DNA of 13,110 nt from contig JAOUDE010000035.1 in assembly GCA_029859455.1 (NCBI GenBank), positions 1 through 13,110 on the forward strand. The letters are read 5' to 3'. The DNA is from Ignavibacteria bacterium. Lineage in GTDB: Bacteria > Bacteroidota > Ignavibacteria > UBA10030 > UBA6906. Under the pieces are notes generated by a model, which saw nothing but the letters and a program-made list of their open reading frames with translations, was not told the DNA's origin and did not search any database. Positions 13,095 through 13,110 of the stretch are shown here, in pieces (the stretch's first letter is position 1; each line of letters starts with the position of its first letter). A program made the translations under genes and the position numbers.

Positions 13095-13110
13095 ACGGGA
13101 GGAAGAGCCA
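13095..13110 (+). promoter_or_regulatory. Start of conserved leader, module 3 (cut by window end)
   Basis: ACGGGAGGAAGAGCCA matches the first 16 bases of the leaders at 3987 and 8819 with one difference (GGAGG for GGAAG). The rest lies outside the window. Confidence 0.7.

Overview
The window looks like an accessory stretch of a free-living bacterial genome of the Fibrobacterota-Chlorobiota-Bacteroidota (FCB) type, possibly Ignavibacteria-like or a related candidate phylum. The main pointer is two very large secreted proteins that end in a type IX secretion-like C-terminal domain. All four good promoters have a canonical sigma-70 shape (TTGACT, 17 bp, TATATT or TACATT), which argues against a typical member of the class Bacteroidia. 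Base composition is mixed: the recombinase, the insertion sequence and the 3' halves of the big genes are GC-richer than the small module genes.

Left part (1-1150): an inverted-repeat intergenic element, a small FxLYD-like lipoprotein gene, and a tRNA transcription unit. The unit has a strong promoter, three degenerate tRNA-fMet-like copies carrying palindromic inserts, one intact initiator tRNA, and a terminator. Middle part (1062-3909): a large serine recombinase on the minus strand lacks its catalytic domain, and its frame runs out inside the tRNA. It is cut off by a complete IS3-family element with a clear -1 frameshift signal. The far side of the element abuts the first 29 codons of an unrelated minus-strand gene and there is no target duplication, so DNA has been lost around the insertion.

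Right part (3910-13110): this is the most interesting region. The same module occurs twice and starts a third time at the window edge. Each module has a near-identical promoter and leader with a variable number of 8-bp repeats, a MauE/DoxX-like membrane protein (truncated in module 2), a membrane-anchored thioredoxin-like protein with CxxC, a small cysteine-rich secreted peptide with the strongest ribosome-binding site of the operon, and a roughly 990-residue secreted protein. The big proteins have divergent N-terminal halves and nearly identical C-terminal halves (Fn3-like region to sorting domain).

A reasonable working model is that MauE and the thioredoxin-like protein handle disulfide chemistry in the cell envelope for the cysteine-rich peptide, and perhaps for the large exported protein, whose gene is coupled or adjacent to the peptide gene. 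The tandem modules diversify the peptide and N-terminal half while recombination homogenises the leader and C-terminal half. The function of the peptides and of the large proteins is not known from the sequence.
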